DNA from: Melastoma dodecandrum
Taxonomy: Eukaryota > Streptophyta > Magnoliopsida > Myrtales > Melastomataceae
Reading direction: 5' to 3'
DNA: 64,000 bases
NCBI GenBank assembly: GCA_029817715.1
Contig: JARUPY010000290.1
Span: 2,356,001 to 2,420,000, forward strand
The notes beneath the pieces are model-generated. The model worked only from the letters and a program-made list of their open reading frames with translations. It searched no databases and had not been told where the DNA came from. Each line of letters opens with the position of its first letter. The first letter of the stretch is position 1. Below are positions 33,007 to 46,000 of this stretch, one piece after another. The position numbers were made by a program, and so were the translations under genes.

Positions 33007-35687
33007 TCAGTTCTTTGACTTCGAATGCTTTACCAGCCAATCTATGACAGAGTCTATGTTTGTCGAGTTCTTGCATGATATCATGAAACAGCAGACTTCT
33101 CTGTCTGTTATTGACTTCAGGCCCCTGCATGAATGGCGTGCAATGGTTTTCTTTTAGCATGGGATTGGCGTCTGCTGTCCTTCGGCCAAGGAAAGAAAAG
33201 TCGGGATATAACAAATTTTAGAGGGAGGGCGCAAAGGAATCTAACATTTCATCAGTCAATGCTTGCTTGGAGAGGGCTCCCGGCTTGTCGATCTTGTTTC
33301 CAAGGACTAGCAAAGGAATTCCACTAAGTGATGATTTGCTCAGCAGATCATGGAGCTCGCTCTTCGATATGCTCAGGTTATCAGGATCAGCAGCATCCAC
33401 GACATAACTGCAAAAGACATTCATCTTCCACTTATCAACATATTAGCGGAAGACCCAAATGGCAAAACAGAGAAAACCAAAAGGTACCAATGATTTCCTA
33501 TCTGCAACTTTCGCCGAACACCAAAGGCTACACACAGGTCACCAGTGAAAAATGTTTCTACTGACATGATAGTAGAGCCTGATATTAAAACACTACCCGT
33601 GTCTATTTGTCTCAAAGAAAGACGTGCGTGCACGGGCATGCGAGTGCGTGGCAGAATCTATAAGCAATCCACCGCTCAATAAAGTCAAGCATTAGACTCG
33701 TTTACACGAAGAAGTTACAGTTTACCTAAAACAATGTTTAAAATTTCCTGCAAAAGCTGCTTCTTAAAACCTGGAAACCTAGACCTTTCATTGATAGAGT
33801 TACAATCATCAAGCAAAAATATGTTCCGATGACAGCCTAAGACAATTTTCAGAGTGAACTATTCCTGTGTCTAGATTCTCCAGAATAAAGAAGACCGTAT
33901 AACTGCTCTCTTATGAAGGCAGAGTTCATTCACGACCATTCAGATTTTAATCCAAATTTTGTGATTGTGTCATTTAAGGACAACTATGCTATCACTACCA
34001 GCAATAGCATGTGTATTCTTAGTGGATCACGCATGGAGTGAATCACGTACACAATGGCAGAAACGGCACGACAATATCTCTCCCACATGCTCCGGAACCT
34101 GGGTTGGCCCCCAAGGTCCCACAACTTTATAGTGACATTTCCTTTCGTAACTTTTCTCATATTGAATCCTACCTGTAGTCACAAACGAAATGTTATTTCC
34201 TGAGAAGACATGTTTAAATCATCCAACCAAACATTATCTGAAGAAGATTCAGATAAAAGAAAAGAACAAATTATGGTTTTCTCTATCGGAAAAACTACAG
34301 TTGGAAATGTCCAAAGTTCTTACCGTAGGAATCATGTCTTCACTATAACCTCCAGTCTAATAATGAAAAAAAAGGAACGGCGTCAATGACTCAAAATAAG
34401 CAAACTCATCTTGCAATGCAATGCAACAGAAGGAATGGATCCAGTTTAATACACTTACAGCAACAACGTTAACAAGGGAGGTCTTCCCCGCATTTTGAAG
34501 CCCTATGAGAGACAGCTCCATTTCCTGCTTGAAGAAGAGACTGCAAAGAAAGTAAAAATAACACGGTCACCCAGAATGAGAATTTATCTGAAGCATGATA
34601 AGAAATCAAAAAGCAAGTTACACAAGAATCTGATATTACAAGTTCTCAAAGTTTGTCCGACATCTAACTCAACATCATGGTATGCACAACAATCAATAAA
34701 CATAACTTTCTAAGGGTCAACCTATGCTATCAATGTCTTGGTATTGACATCACAGAAGTCAAAGATGATGAGAACTAGTACCAGAAGGAGGCAAAAGCTC
34801 CCTGGCGTTGATGAATTGGACAAAAAAGTCCCACTATGAGTTTCTAAATAACAATTAGAAGCTCAGAGATTTCTTTTGATGCCTCTTTTTAATAACAGAA
34901 AATAAGTAAACTGGAAGCACAGTAACTCAAGGGGACAAAGACAATGATATTCAATAGCTGGCTCCTTGTTTGGCTAGCAACATGATGGCAGCTTCCACGA
35001 CCCTTCTCCTGCTAACCATCTTTCCAATTAACAGCTAAATCCACCCAGGGCTTCGTCTTTTCAATATATGCAAACTACTTCGCTACGGAAGCTACTTGTT
35101 TTCTTCTGCCCCACAGCAGATTGCTGTGATCTCTGCCGGTCAAGAATACATTATCAAAAAAAGAAATTCTTATTGCAGCTACTTTGTAAGATACTTTAAG
35201 AGCAATTAGAACCCACGGATCACATTTCTTCTGTAACTTCGGCAGTACAAAAGGCACAGCCACTGTTGGAACATGCCAGCATTACCAGAAAAACCTATGC
35301 TATCCATCTATGTACGAGGGAGATCCAGATCATTGATTAGGAGCCCTGGCGTGCTACAGCAAAGTTTACCCTTATTATGCACATCCACTCCCTATCCCAA
35401 CCCAAGCCTGAACAGTCCACGAGCACTTTGCTCACCATACTCATCGATCCGCATAGTGTCTATTATCCCGTTGCAAACCAGCAGGCACAGCGCCCCTCAA
35501 ACAACAACCCGGAGCTGGAGAGAAAACATCGATCCCAGACGCCAACAAAAATAATCCCCAACCCCGACATATCAGAAACACAAAGCAGTGGCGCCTTGTC
35601 CCTAAACCGAGAGACGCCCGAAAGAAAGAGAAAGAAAGCATGAACAAACCTACGAAGCCAATTGAGGAAAGCTTCCCAAAGGCCCAT
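33007..35687 (-). CDS. ARL8: ARL8-type small GTPase (ADP-ribosylation factor-like protein 8)
   Basis: Six minus-strand exons: 35650-35687, 34459-34540, 34324-34356, 34051-34172, 33246-33407, 33007-33124, giving 184 residues, the usual ARL8 length. All introns are GT-AG with matching phases. ARL8 GTPases act on lysosome/vacuole and endosome membranes in animals and plants. The protein starts [20 protein letters not shown], the amphipathic N-terminus typical of ARL8. The P-loop is GLQNAGKTS, switch I is around MIPTVGFNM, G3 is [10 protein letters not shown]4 is NKID, and the C-terminus is [10 protein letters not shown]. The 33-nt exon 3 ([11 protein letters not shown]) is a family feature I recall only loosely. 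The gene looks fully functional. Confidence 0.95.
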
Positions 35688-36515
35688 CTCTCCGTCCCCA
35701 GATTAACAGCGTTCAGGCCAACGCGGATCAATTACTTAGAAGAAAGAAGAAAAGGGGGGGAGTTGGAGGAGTTCCGGCGGGGATTCCGCTGTCTCTTTCC
35801 CAAGAAGCAAAAAATTCAAGCGAACAATCTTTCCTCCTCCTCCTCCTCCTCCTCCTGCTGCCACCAAAGACACTCAGAGGAAACGGAATTACAGAATGCC
35901 CAGGAATGGGAGGAAAGGAAACCACTCAAGCCCAGCCCCACCACCACCACCCTTATTTGGATAATGGAATTGGAAACCACCTAAGACACCGCGGAGGTAG
36001 GGGGAAGACGGGTCGTCGGATAATCTCTCTCCCTCCCCTTCCCTGGAGACGGACGACAGGAAACCGTCGGGATGGGGTTGGATTGGATTTGCTGGCACCA
36101 ATCATGCGGGAATAATCCAGTCACGGTGATGATTAATTAATTAATTAGAGAAGGGAGAGAGAGAGAGACCCCACGCCCCTCGGAGGTCCTTTCTTCTTCA
36201 CCAATGAATTTAAGACACGTGGCAATCAGAGGCGTTAATTAATCCAAATTAATTCAATTCTTACCTACTGGTGTCCAATAATGAACGCCATGTCAAAAAA
36301 GGCAAAAAAGCTTCAGCTTCTCAGAGCCATTCCCATCTCCCGTTTCCCTTTCAAGCTCGTTAGATTGATACAGGAACCAAACAATCGATGCCATGTGAAG
36401 GGGATGAAATTTCCCAGATTCGTTTGATGTGTGCCCAGCCAAATACGATGATGTCCATATTCTACAAAAAAACAACTTAAATAAGAGACGCTCACCTCAC
36501 CACGAGAAGTCTTTA
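35688..36515. other. ARL8 upstream region
   Basis: It holds a (TCC)n tract at about 35831-35855 and GA-rich and AATT-rich stretches near 36128-36165. No coding sequence is recognised apart from the pseudogene that follows. Confidence 0.45.
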
Positions 36516-38695
36516 CTACTGTGTAGTGTTCAACACATTGCCAGCGCTTGCTCGAGCATTTTTCAAGTACTTCGCCACACCCCGCCACTGGCCGTTCCAT
36601 ACTCCCTTTGCCAAAAGCACCCGGATTGCTGTACCAGGACCCAACTTTGTCCTGAAATGAAATCTGTTCGGGACCATTTCCCATCACTACCCATCGAATG
36701 ACGACAACAAATTCAAGGCCGCTCGAAGGGGAACCTACGCTCTCTTTGTCGCCCGCGGCTTCCTCTTCTTTGGCTTCATCTTCTTCATCAGGGTCCGTGT
36801 AAGGGTTGACAAAAACCGTGACACCGGTTATCTCGATCTCTTCCTCTGCAAGAATGAATTAAGACGAAATACCTCAGTTATCAGTAGAGTATATGATCAA
36901 GCAAATCAGTGAATCGTGATTCGGTATGGGAGAGGACTTACCAGAGGCCTGTCATTGTCATCAACAGGAACCTTCTCCATTGCTGTCAGGGTCATCATAC
37001 CTCCCACAACTCAGCCGGAAACAGTATGCTTGAAGTTAAATGATTTGCTGACTTGTACAGGATGAAGAACTGCGATCCATTGGTGCGAGGACAACTGTTT
37101 GCCATGCTCATGACACACCTTCCAGAATGAAGCAACTTAGTGTTCACTTCATCTTTGAAGGGATTTCCCCAAATCGATTCACCTCCTCGGCGGATCCCAG
37201 TAGGGTCACCGCCTTGAATCATAAAGTTTCTTCGACAAGGTTAACTAGATAAAATCAAACAGTGATGTTAGCACTGATGAATTCCATAAACAGTGTCAAA
37301 CCACCTTATGCTTCTGTGAAATGCCACTGCATTGTAATAGCCTCTTTCACAAAAGGGTAATAAAATTTTCACATGCTCTGGGAGCAATGTCGCAATGCAG
37401 TTCGATGTTCAGATCACCATGAGTCATATGCAACCGAACGTATCCTCTCTTTTCCGGATTCTTCTCAACTTTGATGTATTCGTACTCATTTTTTGTAACG
37501 GGATCAACGGAGGTAGATGTGAAGGATCTGATGCGGCACCTGTTGTGAAGCAGCTCTTCACCTGAAATGATAGCTTTTATTGCCACATGAACCCAGAAAC
37601 TTCAATTAAAATCTACAACTTCTGGAAAAACATAAATTCCTCCGTCCATCCATCTCCTCTAACAAAAACTACATTTCAACTAGGCCAGTAGAATAGTAAC
37701 ACTTGCCATGCAACCATTTATGTCCCAATTTAACAATATTTTCCCCAAGGCAACAGCCAAAGAGGAAAGATCACAAAATGGAACACCAATCACGCACACG
37801 ATTTAAAGTTTTATTCCGTTTTAAGTTCGCTTGCATATTTAGCTTAATAACCTCTTATCTGCAAGCTAAGGTTATATACATTAACATGAATGGCGAGAGG
37901 AAGCGCTATGCATAGAAAAGGCATGACCGAATCTTTCTTTTAAGTCCCGAATTACTTGTCGTTAATACATGCAATCAGCTAAATCCGTCTGTCCTGGCAA
38001 ATGAACGTCCAACTGTGTCTCCAACTTGTAAAATTTTTAAGTATTAGATATGAGGAAACTAACCATCTTTACATTCACAGGAGCCCTCTCACCAGCCATA
38101 TGCAGCGCAATTCTTGCAGTTGCTTCGTCACCTGCTGAGGCCTTGGCCGCAGCAGCTTCTTCCATGTACCGAAGCGGAGGCTGCATCAACGATACTACAA
38201 GCCGGTTGGGTTTTAACTTCACCATTTGAGTCAGACTGACCATCCTCTTAAGCACGAGACCTTGTAGCTAGTACGGCAGCAAGTGGGGCTGCTCTTTCAT
38301 TGTCTCCGGTGACATTTATGTTATATGTTGGATCATCATCCATTTTGTTTATCTCTGGAAACAAAAACTAGAACAGTCATAAACACAACAAGGAGGCAAA
38401 TCTGGATCCTAATTCAATAAAAACAAATTTCATGCCTTCGTCATCAACTTCAGACTATTATTCACATGATCAAAGTCTCAACCTTCAGGAAACACCCAAA
38501 AGCTCGTTAATCCCCCCTAACGACAAGGAGAAAGATGGGGAAGCGGAGATTGGGGATGGGGATTTACTCGCAGCAGTAGAAAGGGATCCGCTTGAAGGGG
38601 GTCTGGGACTCCTTCGACTTGGCGCCGCACCACTCCGTCGTCCCCTCCGTCTTCGTGATGAACATCCTGTCCTTGCTGTGCTGCTTCTTCCCCAT
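36516..38695 (-). pseudogene. U-box/cyclophilin (CYP65 / PUB49) pseudogene
   Basis: Exon 1 (38695 to about 38570) encodes MGKKQHSKDRMFITKTEGTT through KRIPFYCC, the N-terminus of the PUB49/CYP65 prolyl isomerase family. The junction then reads GAGTAA instead of a normal donor, and the whole U-box is absent. The next homologous segment (about 38342-38063) goes from DPTYNINVTGD directly to NERAAPLAAV, with TAA at 38248-38250 and a frame change near 38165. The cyclophilin domain follows (about 37565-37000; VKVEKNPxKxGY-like block, [48 protein letters not shown]). It has an extra base in the A-run at 37351-37354, a lost base near 37025 and a stop at 37011-37013. Remnants FVNPYTDPDEEDE and KVGSWYSNPG close it. 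With this many lesions it is dead. Confidence 0.88.
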
Positions 38696-38746
38696 CTCTT
38701 CCTCTTCCTCTTCCTCTTCCTCTTCCTCCTCCTCCTCCTCCTCCTC
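38696..38746. repeat. (CTTCCT)n / (CTC)n microsatellite
   Basis: A pure pyrimidine hexanucleotide run grades into a CTC run, directly upstream of the pseudogene ATG (GA-rich on its strand). Confidence 0.85.
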
Positions 38747-38973
38747 GTAGCGCCACCGCCTGATCGGAATATGGAGACGACTACCGCTCCTGAAACCAAA
38801 TCAAAACCCCGCCAGATTATTTAGCTTCCCTTGGAATGGGCCGATTTGAAAGGCTAATACATGAGAAAGAGTAATTCCTTAATTTTTTAAAATTAGAGGA
38901 GCAAATTGAAAAACTTCATCTCAGCAGTATATATTTGTATATATTATATACTCTCGAAAGTCCCCCGTCTACA

Positions 38974-39008
38974 AAACCCTAGCCCACCCGCTCGGCTGAG
39001 AACCCTAG
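38974..39008 (+). promoter_or_regulatory. telo-box pair in the RPL26 promoter/leader
   Basis: AAACCCTAG at 38974-38982 and AACCCTAG at 39001-39008 lie 24-58 bp before the RPL26 ATG, with an AT-rich TATATATTATATA at about 38939. Telo-boxes are typical of plant ribosomal protein genes and are bound by growth-related factors. Confidence 0.6.
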
Positions 39009-39031
39009 CCGTCGCCGTCGCAGAAGCAGCC

Positions 39032-39472
39032 ATGAAGTTCAATCCGAGGGTGACGAGCTCCCGCCGCAAGAACAGGAAGGCGCATTTCACGGCGCCGTCG
39101 AGCGTGCGCCGCGTCCTGATGAGCGCCCCGCTGAGCCACGACCTCAGGGCAAAGTACAACGTCAGATCCATGCCGGTGCGCAAGGACGACGAGGTGCAGG
39201 TCGTGAGGGGGACGTACAAGGGAAGGGAGGGGAAGGTGGTAGAGGTGTACAGGCGCAAGTGGGTGATCCACGTGGAGAGGATTACAAGGGAGAAGGTGAA
39301 CGGGTCCACCGTCAACGTCGGGGTCAACCCTTCAAAGGTGGTCATCACCAAGCTGAGGCTGGATAAGGATAGGAAGGGTTTGCTGGAGAGGAAGGCTAAG
39401 GGGAAGGCTGTCGCCGACAAGGACAAGGGCACCAAGTTCACCGCCGAGGATGTCATGCAGACAATCGATTAA
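39032..39472 (+). CDS. RPL26: 60S ribosomal protein L26 (uL24)
   Basis: This is an intronless 146-residue protein, the length of plant RPL26. It starts [20 protein letters not shown] and carries the KOW motif at about residues 50-75 ([20 protein letters not shown]), then [20 protein letters not shown] and [17 protein letters not shown]. uL24 binds 25S/5.8S rRNA near the peptide exit tunnel. The frame is open upstream to 38906, but the ATG at 39032 gives the family N-terminus and follows the telo-boxes. The gene is intact. Its promoter is back-to-back with the CYP65-like pseudogene, 336 bp between ATGs. Confidence 0.96.
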   Translation: MKFNPRVTSSRRKNRKAHFTAPSSVRRVLMSAPLSHDLRAKYNVRSMPVRKDDEVQVVRGTYKGREGKVVEVYRRKWVIHVERITREKVNGSTVNVGVNPSKVVITKLRLDKDRKGLLERKAKGKAVADKDKGTKFTAEDVMQTID

Positions 39473-40267
39473 ACTCCGATATCTTTCCGGGCTGTGTCTG
39501 GGCTCCCTATTGGAATGCTATTGTTTTGCAAGTTGTCGTGTGGAATTGGAGGAGATTGTTCCTTTTTGAGCTATCTTTTGGCCCTGATACTTTTTTTTTT
39601 AATTGAATGATTTACTGTTATCCAAGTTTAGCCAAAATATTTAGTCTTTATTCATTGATTCCTTCTCTGTCGCTCCCGTGGAGCAGGTTTTGTCCTTCGA
39701 ATGAGGTTGATTGGTCGCATAGACTTCAGCTGCAGCCTTTGGTAACAGAACACTTAGCTCCTGGGAACTCCTCCTGGCTGAATTCAGGGGGTTTTGGTAG
39801 CCCTTTTGCTTAGGACAATTTGTTTGGTTTGAATTCGCAGGGAAACGAATGACTGGTGGTTTTGCTGTTATAGATTTATGTTTCTTTGTTGCCCTCTCTA
39901 CCCTGATAGCAAGAGGATCGTTGTGTTGTCTGAAGAAGATTGATTATGTAAGCTTTCTCTCAGAGGAAGGACATCATTATCATCCAGTCTTACCTACCAG
40001 AAGCCTTGTCTCTCTAGCAATTTGCACTCCCCACAAGGCTAAAAATCAAGGTTCTGTTTTCCAAAAACCCCAAATAAGCAGAAGAATGTCTCCTGACAGA
40101 AACAAAATTCTCGTGCCAGAGGGTATCAAACAATTCAAACTCAACCCTACCTAAACAAACAATTTGTATCTCTTATTCCGACAACTTGTTGCCAATCACC
40201 ACGAAAACATCCATCCGATACAAGGTAAGGAGCAAGCCCGGCCTGAAAGGAGATATGCCACCCACAA
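39473..40267. other. convergent 3' region of RPL26 and VDAC
   Basis: It holds the 3' UTR of RPL26 (T-rich, about 39590-39601) and the 3' flank of VDAC. Open frames in it carry no family signature. Confidence 0.45.
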
Positions 40268-42368
40268 TCACGGAGCTAGTGCAAGGGACAGACCAAACTT
40301 GGGAGCTCTCTCCAGGGCTTTGGTGTCAATCTCACCCGAAACTGACAGCACGGACTTTGGGACTATCTCATGCTGCAGCACAGCACTTAGCTTCCCGTTG
40401 TTGTTCAGCTTCCCTTTAACCAAAGTGAGGTTATCAACTGCATATGTACCTCCAACTGTGACTAAGTTCTCGTTTGCTGAAAACTTCCTGAAGATCTCCA
40501 GGGCAGCGGTCGTCTTCTTTGAAGCATCCAGATAATGTACATAGGATGCGCGAATGGAGTCCCCCTTGTCGCCCCTGTCAAATATAAGAAAGATCCTCAT
40601 GCTAGTTACATTTATAATCCTTCGCTTGCAAAAGTTTTTCTTTCATATTTCAATCAAGAATAATCAGTAGGCTGCACATAATGAAGGGAAACTAACTTTT
40701 TTAAGGCACTTACAGTATCACAGAAGCATATTGTTCCGGCTTTGACACACCTACGCCCGCAGTGTACTTTGTTAAATTACCAGATGACACATCATACCCA
40801 GCCTCGGCACCAAATGCAATGGTTGGAGTACCAATTGTTGCAGCAACATCAACAAGAGGGGATTGATTCAGCGCTGAGGATGTTGCAATGGTTGCGTGAT
40901 GATGGAAATATTGCACCTCTAACTGCAATAATCAAGGGGAATGACATGAAGAAGCCGCAACTTTCAATTTATCCCAACAATGTCCAGTTTGCTGCTTACC
41001 TTGCCAGAGTTGAAATCAGGCAGTTTCAACGAGGCAATGGCTTTGGCTGATGGGACAATCTCGTTGATAGTGATCGTAGTCAAAATCTGTACCATGAAGA
41101 CCTACATAAGATAGCTATTCCTCAAAGGAAACTAGGAATACAGAAAGTCATCAAGGAACTCACATTTGAATCCGTGTCCACTTTGACATCAATTAAGGCA
41201 TTGTTATACTTGTACTTTGCAGTCACATCGCCGACCGAAAAGCCACCTTTCTGAACTGCTGTGGATGTTAGGATCTGTAATAAAAGGAGACACACGACAA
41301 CAATCAACAAGCATCATATAATGAAACTGCTGCTGACTAATGTAGAGTGTTGGGAGAACACTCGTCAACCTTTATCCAACCGATATAGGAAACGGAAGCA
41401 GATGTTATATTGATAGCAGATAGTAATAAGGTGAGTTGAATACAAGGACACTAACAAAAATTTATATTTGACGCAAGTGAATGGTATACTTCCGATTTTA
41501 TACCTGCTGCCAAATATGATAAATTTGCATATATAAGAAACAAGTACTTTAAGCCAAGAATATGTTTTGCTGCTGGCATGACATCTCAGACCATCAATAT
41601 AGGAATATGTTGAAGAATCAATAAGAGCAAAGTCACGAGTCTAGGATACAGCTTTTCAAACATCTCAAATTCTCAAAGTTAGTTTTCACATCCATCACAT
41701 GGCTAAATTCAAGCAATAAAACTAGACAAGTCGAACATCCTTTTCCAGTTCCTGAAAAGAATTTTTCCTGCAAGAATTCAATCACACCTAACTACATATG
41801 CCCTCATCAGAATAATCCTAGAAAGAAATTCCGTTTTCGACAATCTTCTATGCAGTACATAAGGAAATACTCCCTCAAATACTCCCATGCATAGTACTGG
41901 CCAGAGTAAGTTGGTCAGCTAGTAAATATTTAACCAAAGAGGCATAGAAAATCCTGATTAAGGGAAGTAAACGCACTTCAAACAAAATCCACTGCTGAGA
42001 TGGAGCCCAACACCAAAAACAAGCGCGATTCCAACCTAACCTAATCCAATCCCTTACAACTGCTATCATCTTCATCGAACTACAACATCAAAAAATGCCA
42101 AATCAGTCCACGACGAAGACTGACCACTCCACCGTCGCTGCAGGTGTTGACGGAGAACTTGTGATCGGTGGTGTAGTTCGCGTTCAAGATATCTGCATCA
42201 ACAATAGCAAACAAAAATAAACACGGAAACAATCAACAACGACCAAACGAGAATCTAACGGCGCCGACCGAAAAAACAAAAGGAAAGAAAAAACAAATCA
42301 CGGAAGAAGGCGGGATCACCTCGTGCCTTCTTGCCGATGTCGGAGAACAGTCCCGGCCCCTTACTCAT
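40268..42368 (-). CDS. VDAC: mitochondrial outer membrane porin (VDAC)
   Basis: Six minus-strand exons: 42320-42368, 42125-42192, 41164-41274, 41000-41086, 40714-40922, 40268-40574, giving exactly 276 residues, the standard VDAC length. All junctions are in phase and GT-AG. VDAC forms the 19-strand beta barrel that passes ADP, ATP and metabolites across the outer membrane. The N-terminal helix is MSKGPGLFSDIGKKARDI. Later segments are STAVQKGGFSVGDVTAKYKY, VKVDTDSN, KLPDFNSGKLEVQYFHHHAT, GAEAGYDVSSGNLTKYTAG, VSGEIDTKALERAPKFGLSL and the C-terminal ALAP. The MSKGPGLF start and FHHHA segment place it in the group with potato POM36-like porins. Intron 2 is about 850 bp. Confidence 0.95.
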
Positions 42369-43021
42369 CTTGTTCCTCCTGCCAAGGCGAAGCGAGATCC
42401 GGAAAAGAGAAGAGATTTGGAGGGGGGAAGGTCGGGTTTCTCTTCTTTTTGGCGTGGTGGACAAGAAATGGAGAGGGGGAGGGCTGGGGCTCGGCCTCGG
42501 CTGCGGTGGAAAGAGGGGAATGCGGTCTCCAAGGAATTAGGGTGACGGCGACAGTGACGATTTTATTCGTGACGGGACAATCCCGACCGTTGATGTTGTC
42601 GGGGGCGGACGGCAGATTCGACCTGTTGGACAGGGCTGGTTCACATTTTATAATAATAATAATAAGAGACTAATAATTAGTTATACGACACGAGTGTTAA
42701 GAAGAAGGGTTAGATTAGAGATTGGAGGGGAGGGAGAGAACAAGTCTCCGACAACGTTGGAAGTGGGGGGGACATCCGAAGTAACTAAAAGAGTCTCGTC
42801 GGAACTCCTGCATGAATTTTCGGATCCTACATTCCTCAACGCCCGCATCTCTTCCCTCCCTCAGTTACTCCTCCGTGTCCTTCCATCGGTTTCAGTCATG
42901 GGGGAATCCGTCCGTGGGTTGTGATAGAAGGCTAATTTTGTTTCCGGAGGAGAGGAGGGAGGAGTTCTGCTCCGGGCCACTTTGTGGGTTATCTGTTGTT
43001 TTAGGTGGACCGGAAGCAGTA
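42369..43021. other. shared upstream region of VDAC (-) and the Ca2+-ATPase (+)
   Basis: The two genes are divergent. The region is G-rich near 42410-42500 with an (AAT)n run at about 42650-42663. The ATPase frame is open upstream of its ATG from 42812, but this part has no family similarity. Confidence 0.45.
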
Positions 43022-46000
43022 ATGGAGAGCTACCTCAACGATAACTTCGACGTCCAGCCCAAGCACACGTCCGAGGACGTCCTCGGGCGCTGGAGAAAGC
43101 TCTGCGGGGTCGTCAAGAACCCCAAGCGCCGCTTCCGCTTCACCGCCAACCTCTCCAAACGTTGTGAGGCCGCCGCCATACGCCGCACCAATAACGTCTG
43201 TCTTCCCCCCCCCCCCTCTCTTCGTCCTCTCTTCGTTTTTCTTATTACTTCTTTACACGTTCCGTATTAACGGCTGCATCGAATCTGATGAACCATGCTT
43301 CCGCGTTCGGGATCGAAAGGTGATCCCGATCGCGCTGGTGTGAGTCAAGGCGTTCTGTTGGACATTTGGAACCAGCTGTTGTCTGATGTTGAATAAGTTG
43401 AGTTTTAATGTTAAAGGGATCGATCGTTAACCTTCTGACGTTCGTGCACATGGTGGCGCCACAGGAGAAGTTGAGGGTCGCAGTTTTAGTTTCAAAGGCC
43501 GCGTTTCAGTTCATCCAAGGTGTTTAGCCGAGCGACTACACGGTTCCCCATGAAGTTAAGGCGGCGGGGTTCGGGATTTGTGCTGACGAGCTTGCATCGA
43601 TAGTGGAGTGTCACGACCTTAAGAAGGTTAAATTCCATGGTGGAGTCGAAGGGCTGGCGGGGAAAGTGGGAACCTTGACCACCAGTGGGTTGAGCTCCAA
43701 CGATGAGAAGCTTAGCCTTAGACAAGAGCTCTTTGGGATCAACAAGTTTGCCGAGAGCGAACCGAAGAGCTTCTGGCTGTTTGTCTGGGAAGCATTACAA
43801 GATATGACGCTGATGATTCTGGGAGCTTGTGCTCTGGTGTCTCTGATAGTCGGAATCGTTATGGAGGGATGGCCGCATGGAGCCCATGACGGGCTAGGAA
43901 TAGTTGCTAGCATCTTACTTGTCGTCTTCGTCACCGCGAGTAGCGATTACCGCCAGTCACTGCAGTTCCGAGACCTGGACAACGAGAAGAAGAAGATCTC
44001 TGTTCAGGTCACGCGAGACGGGTGCAGGCAAAAGTTGTCGATATATGACTTACTCCCGGGAGATATTGTGCATCTGTCGATCGGGGACCAAGTGCCTGCG
44101 GATGGATTGTTTGTTTCGGGATTCTCGGTGTCAATCGACGAATCTAGTTTGACGGGAGAGAGTGAGCCGGTCGTGGTGAGTTCCGAAAATCCATTCATGT
44201 TATCAGGGACGAAGATGCGCGACGGGTCTTGCAAAATGCTGATCACAACTGTCGGGATGAGAACACAGTGGGGCAAGTTAATGGCAACGCTAAGCGAAGG
44301 CGGGGACGATGAAACCCCGTTACAGGTTAAGCTGAATGGGGTTGCCACCATCATAGGCAAAGTCGGCCTGTTGTTTGCCGTCGTGACCTTCGCCGTGCTA
44401 ATGCAGAAAATGCTCTGCCAAAAATGGAAAGAGGGGAGTTATTTAAGCTGGTCGGGAGACGAGGCACTGGAGACTTTGGAGTACTTCGCCATCGTGGGAA
44501 CAATTGTCGTGGTTGCAGTCCCGGAGGGCTTGCCATTAGCTGTGACTCTAAGCCTTGCCTTTGCCATGAAGAAGATGATGAACGATAAGGCATTAGTTCA
44601 TCATCTCGCAGCTTGTGAAACAATGGGCTCAGCGACTAGCATTTGCAGCGACAAGACGGGCACACTCACTGCAAACCATATGACTGTCGTGAAATCCTGC
44701 ATTTGCATGGACGTGAGGGAAGCGGGCAGACAACGAAAGAGTTCTGCTCCTGATATCCCTGATTCGGATTGAAACTCCTCTTGCAGTCGATTTTTAGCAA
44801 TACTGGCGGAGAAGTGGTGGTACACAAGAACGGAAAGCGCGAAATACTTGGTACACCCACCGAAACTGCTATATTGGAGTTTGGATTATCTCTCGGCGGT
44901 AACTTTTTGTCCGAACAACAGGCTGTAAAGCTGGTAAAGGTCGAGCCATTCAACTCTACTAAAAAGCGAATGGGAGTGATCGTTCAGCTTCCAGAGGGAG
45001 GTTTAAGGGCACATTGTAAAGGTGCTTCCGAGATCGTATTAGCAGCTTGCGACAAGTATTTGGATCCGGACGGCGAAATCGTGCCCCTTGACGTGGCAAC
45101 AATGGACCACCTGAAGGCCACCATAGATCAATTCGCTGGAGAGGCCCTGCGCACTCTTTGTCTGGCCTACAGGGAATTGGACAAGGGATTCCCGGTCGCA
45201 GATCCTATCCCAGACTCGGGATATACCTGCATCGGAATTGTCGGCATAAAGGACCCATTTAGGCCAGGCGTCAAGGAATCAGTAGCAGTCTGTCGTGCTG
45301 CAGGCATCACCGTGAGGATGGTCACGGGAGATAACATCAACACTGCAAAGGCAATCGCCAGGGAATGCGGGATCCTCACGGAGGATGGTCTCGCTATTGA
45401 AGGTCCAGAATTCCGGGAGAAAAGCCAGGAGGAAATGCTCGGAATCATCCCGAAGATCCAGGTAACTTTCTGAGTAGTTGTATGCTCGACGGCCTACATA
45501 ATCAGAAGCCATACTAGTGCTCTTTTGCCGAACATTCAAGGTGATGGCTAGATCTTCACCCATGGACAAGCACATGCTAGTAAAGCAGCTTCGGACGACA
45601 TTTGATGAAGTAGTTGCCGTGACAGGTGACGGGACAAATGATGCCCCAGCACTCCACGAGGCAGATATAGGACTCGCAATGGGCATTGCCGGGACAGAGG
45701 TCGGTAACAAATTCGTGTAACTTACGACCATAGCTCATCTGTCATGTCTGGTGTTCTTAAGCTTCGGGTACTCTTATATCAGGTCGCGAAAGAGAGCGCC
45801 GATGTCATTATCCTCGATGACAACTTCTCCACGATCGTGACAGTCGCCAAATGGGGAAGATCGGTGTACATCAACATTCAGAAATTCGTACAGTTCCAAC
45901 TCCCCGTCAACGTGGTTGCTCTGATAGTCAATTTCTCCTCCGCATGCTACAACGGTAAATTCGTGGCTCAATCGAATCCGCCTACATTACTCAAGAATCA

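Noticed and set aside
38432..38824. 130-codon frame opposite the CYP65-like exon 1
   Set aside because: Largely the complement of the exon and of the CTC microsatellite (leucine run).
42812..43021. N-terminal extension of the Ca2+-ATPase
   Set aside because: Family members begin MESYL; the upstream part is probably leader sequence that happens to be open.
44351..44623. Open frames on the opposite strand of the Ca2+-ATPase
   Set aside because: Shadow frames of a conserved coding region, no motifs of their own.
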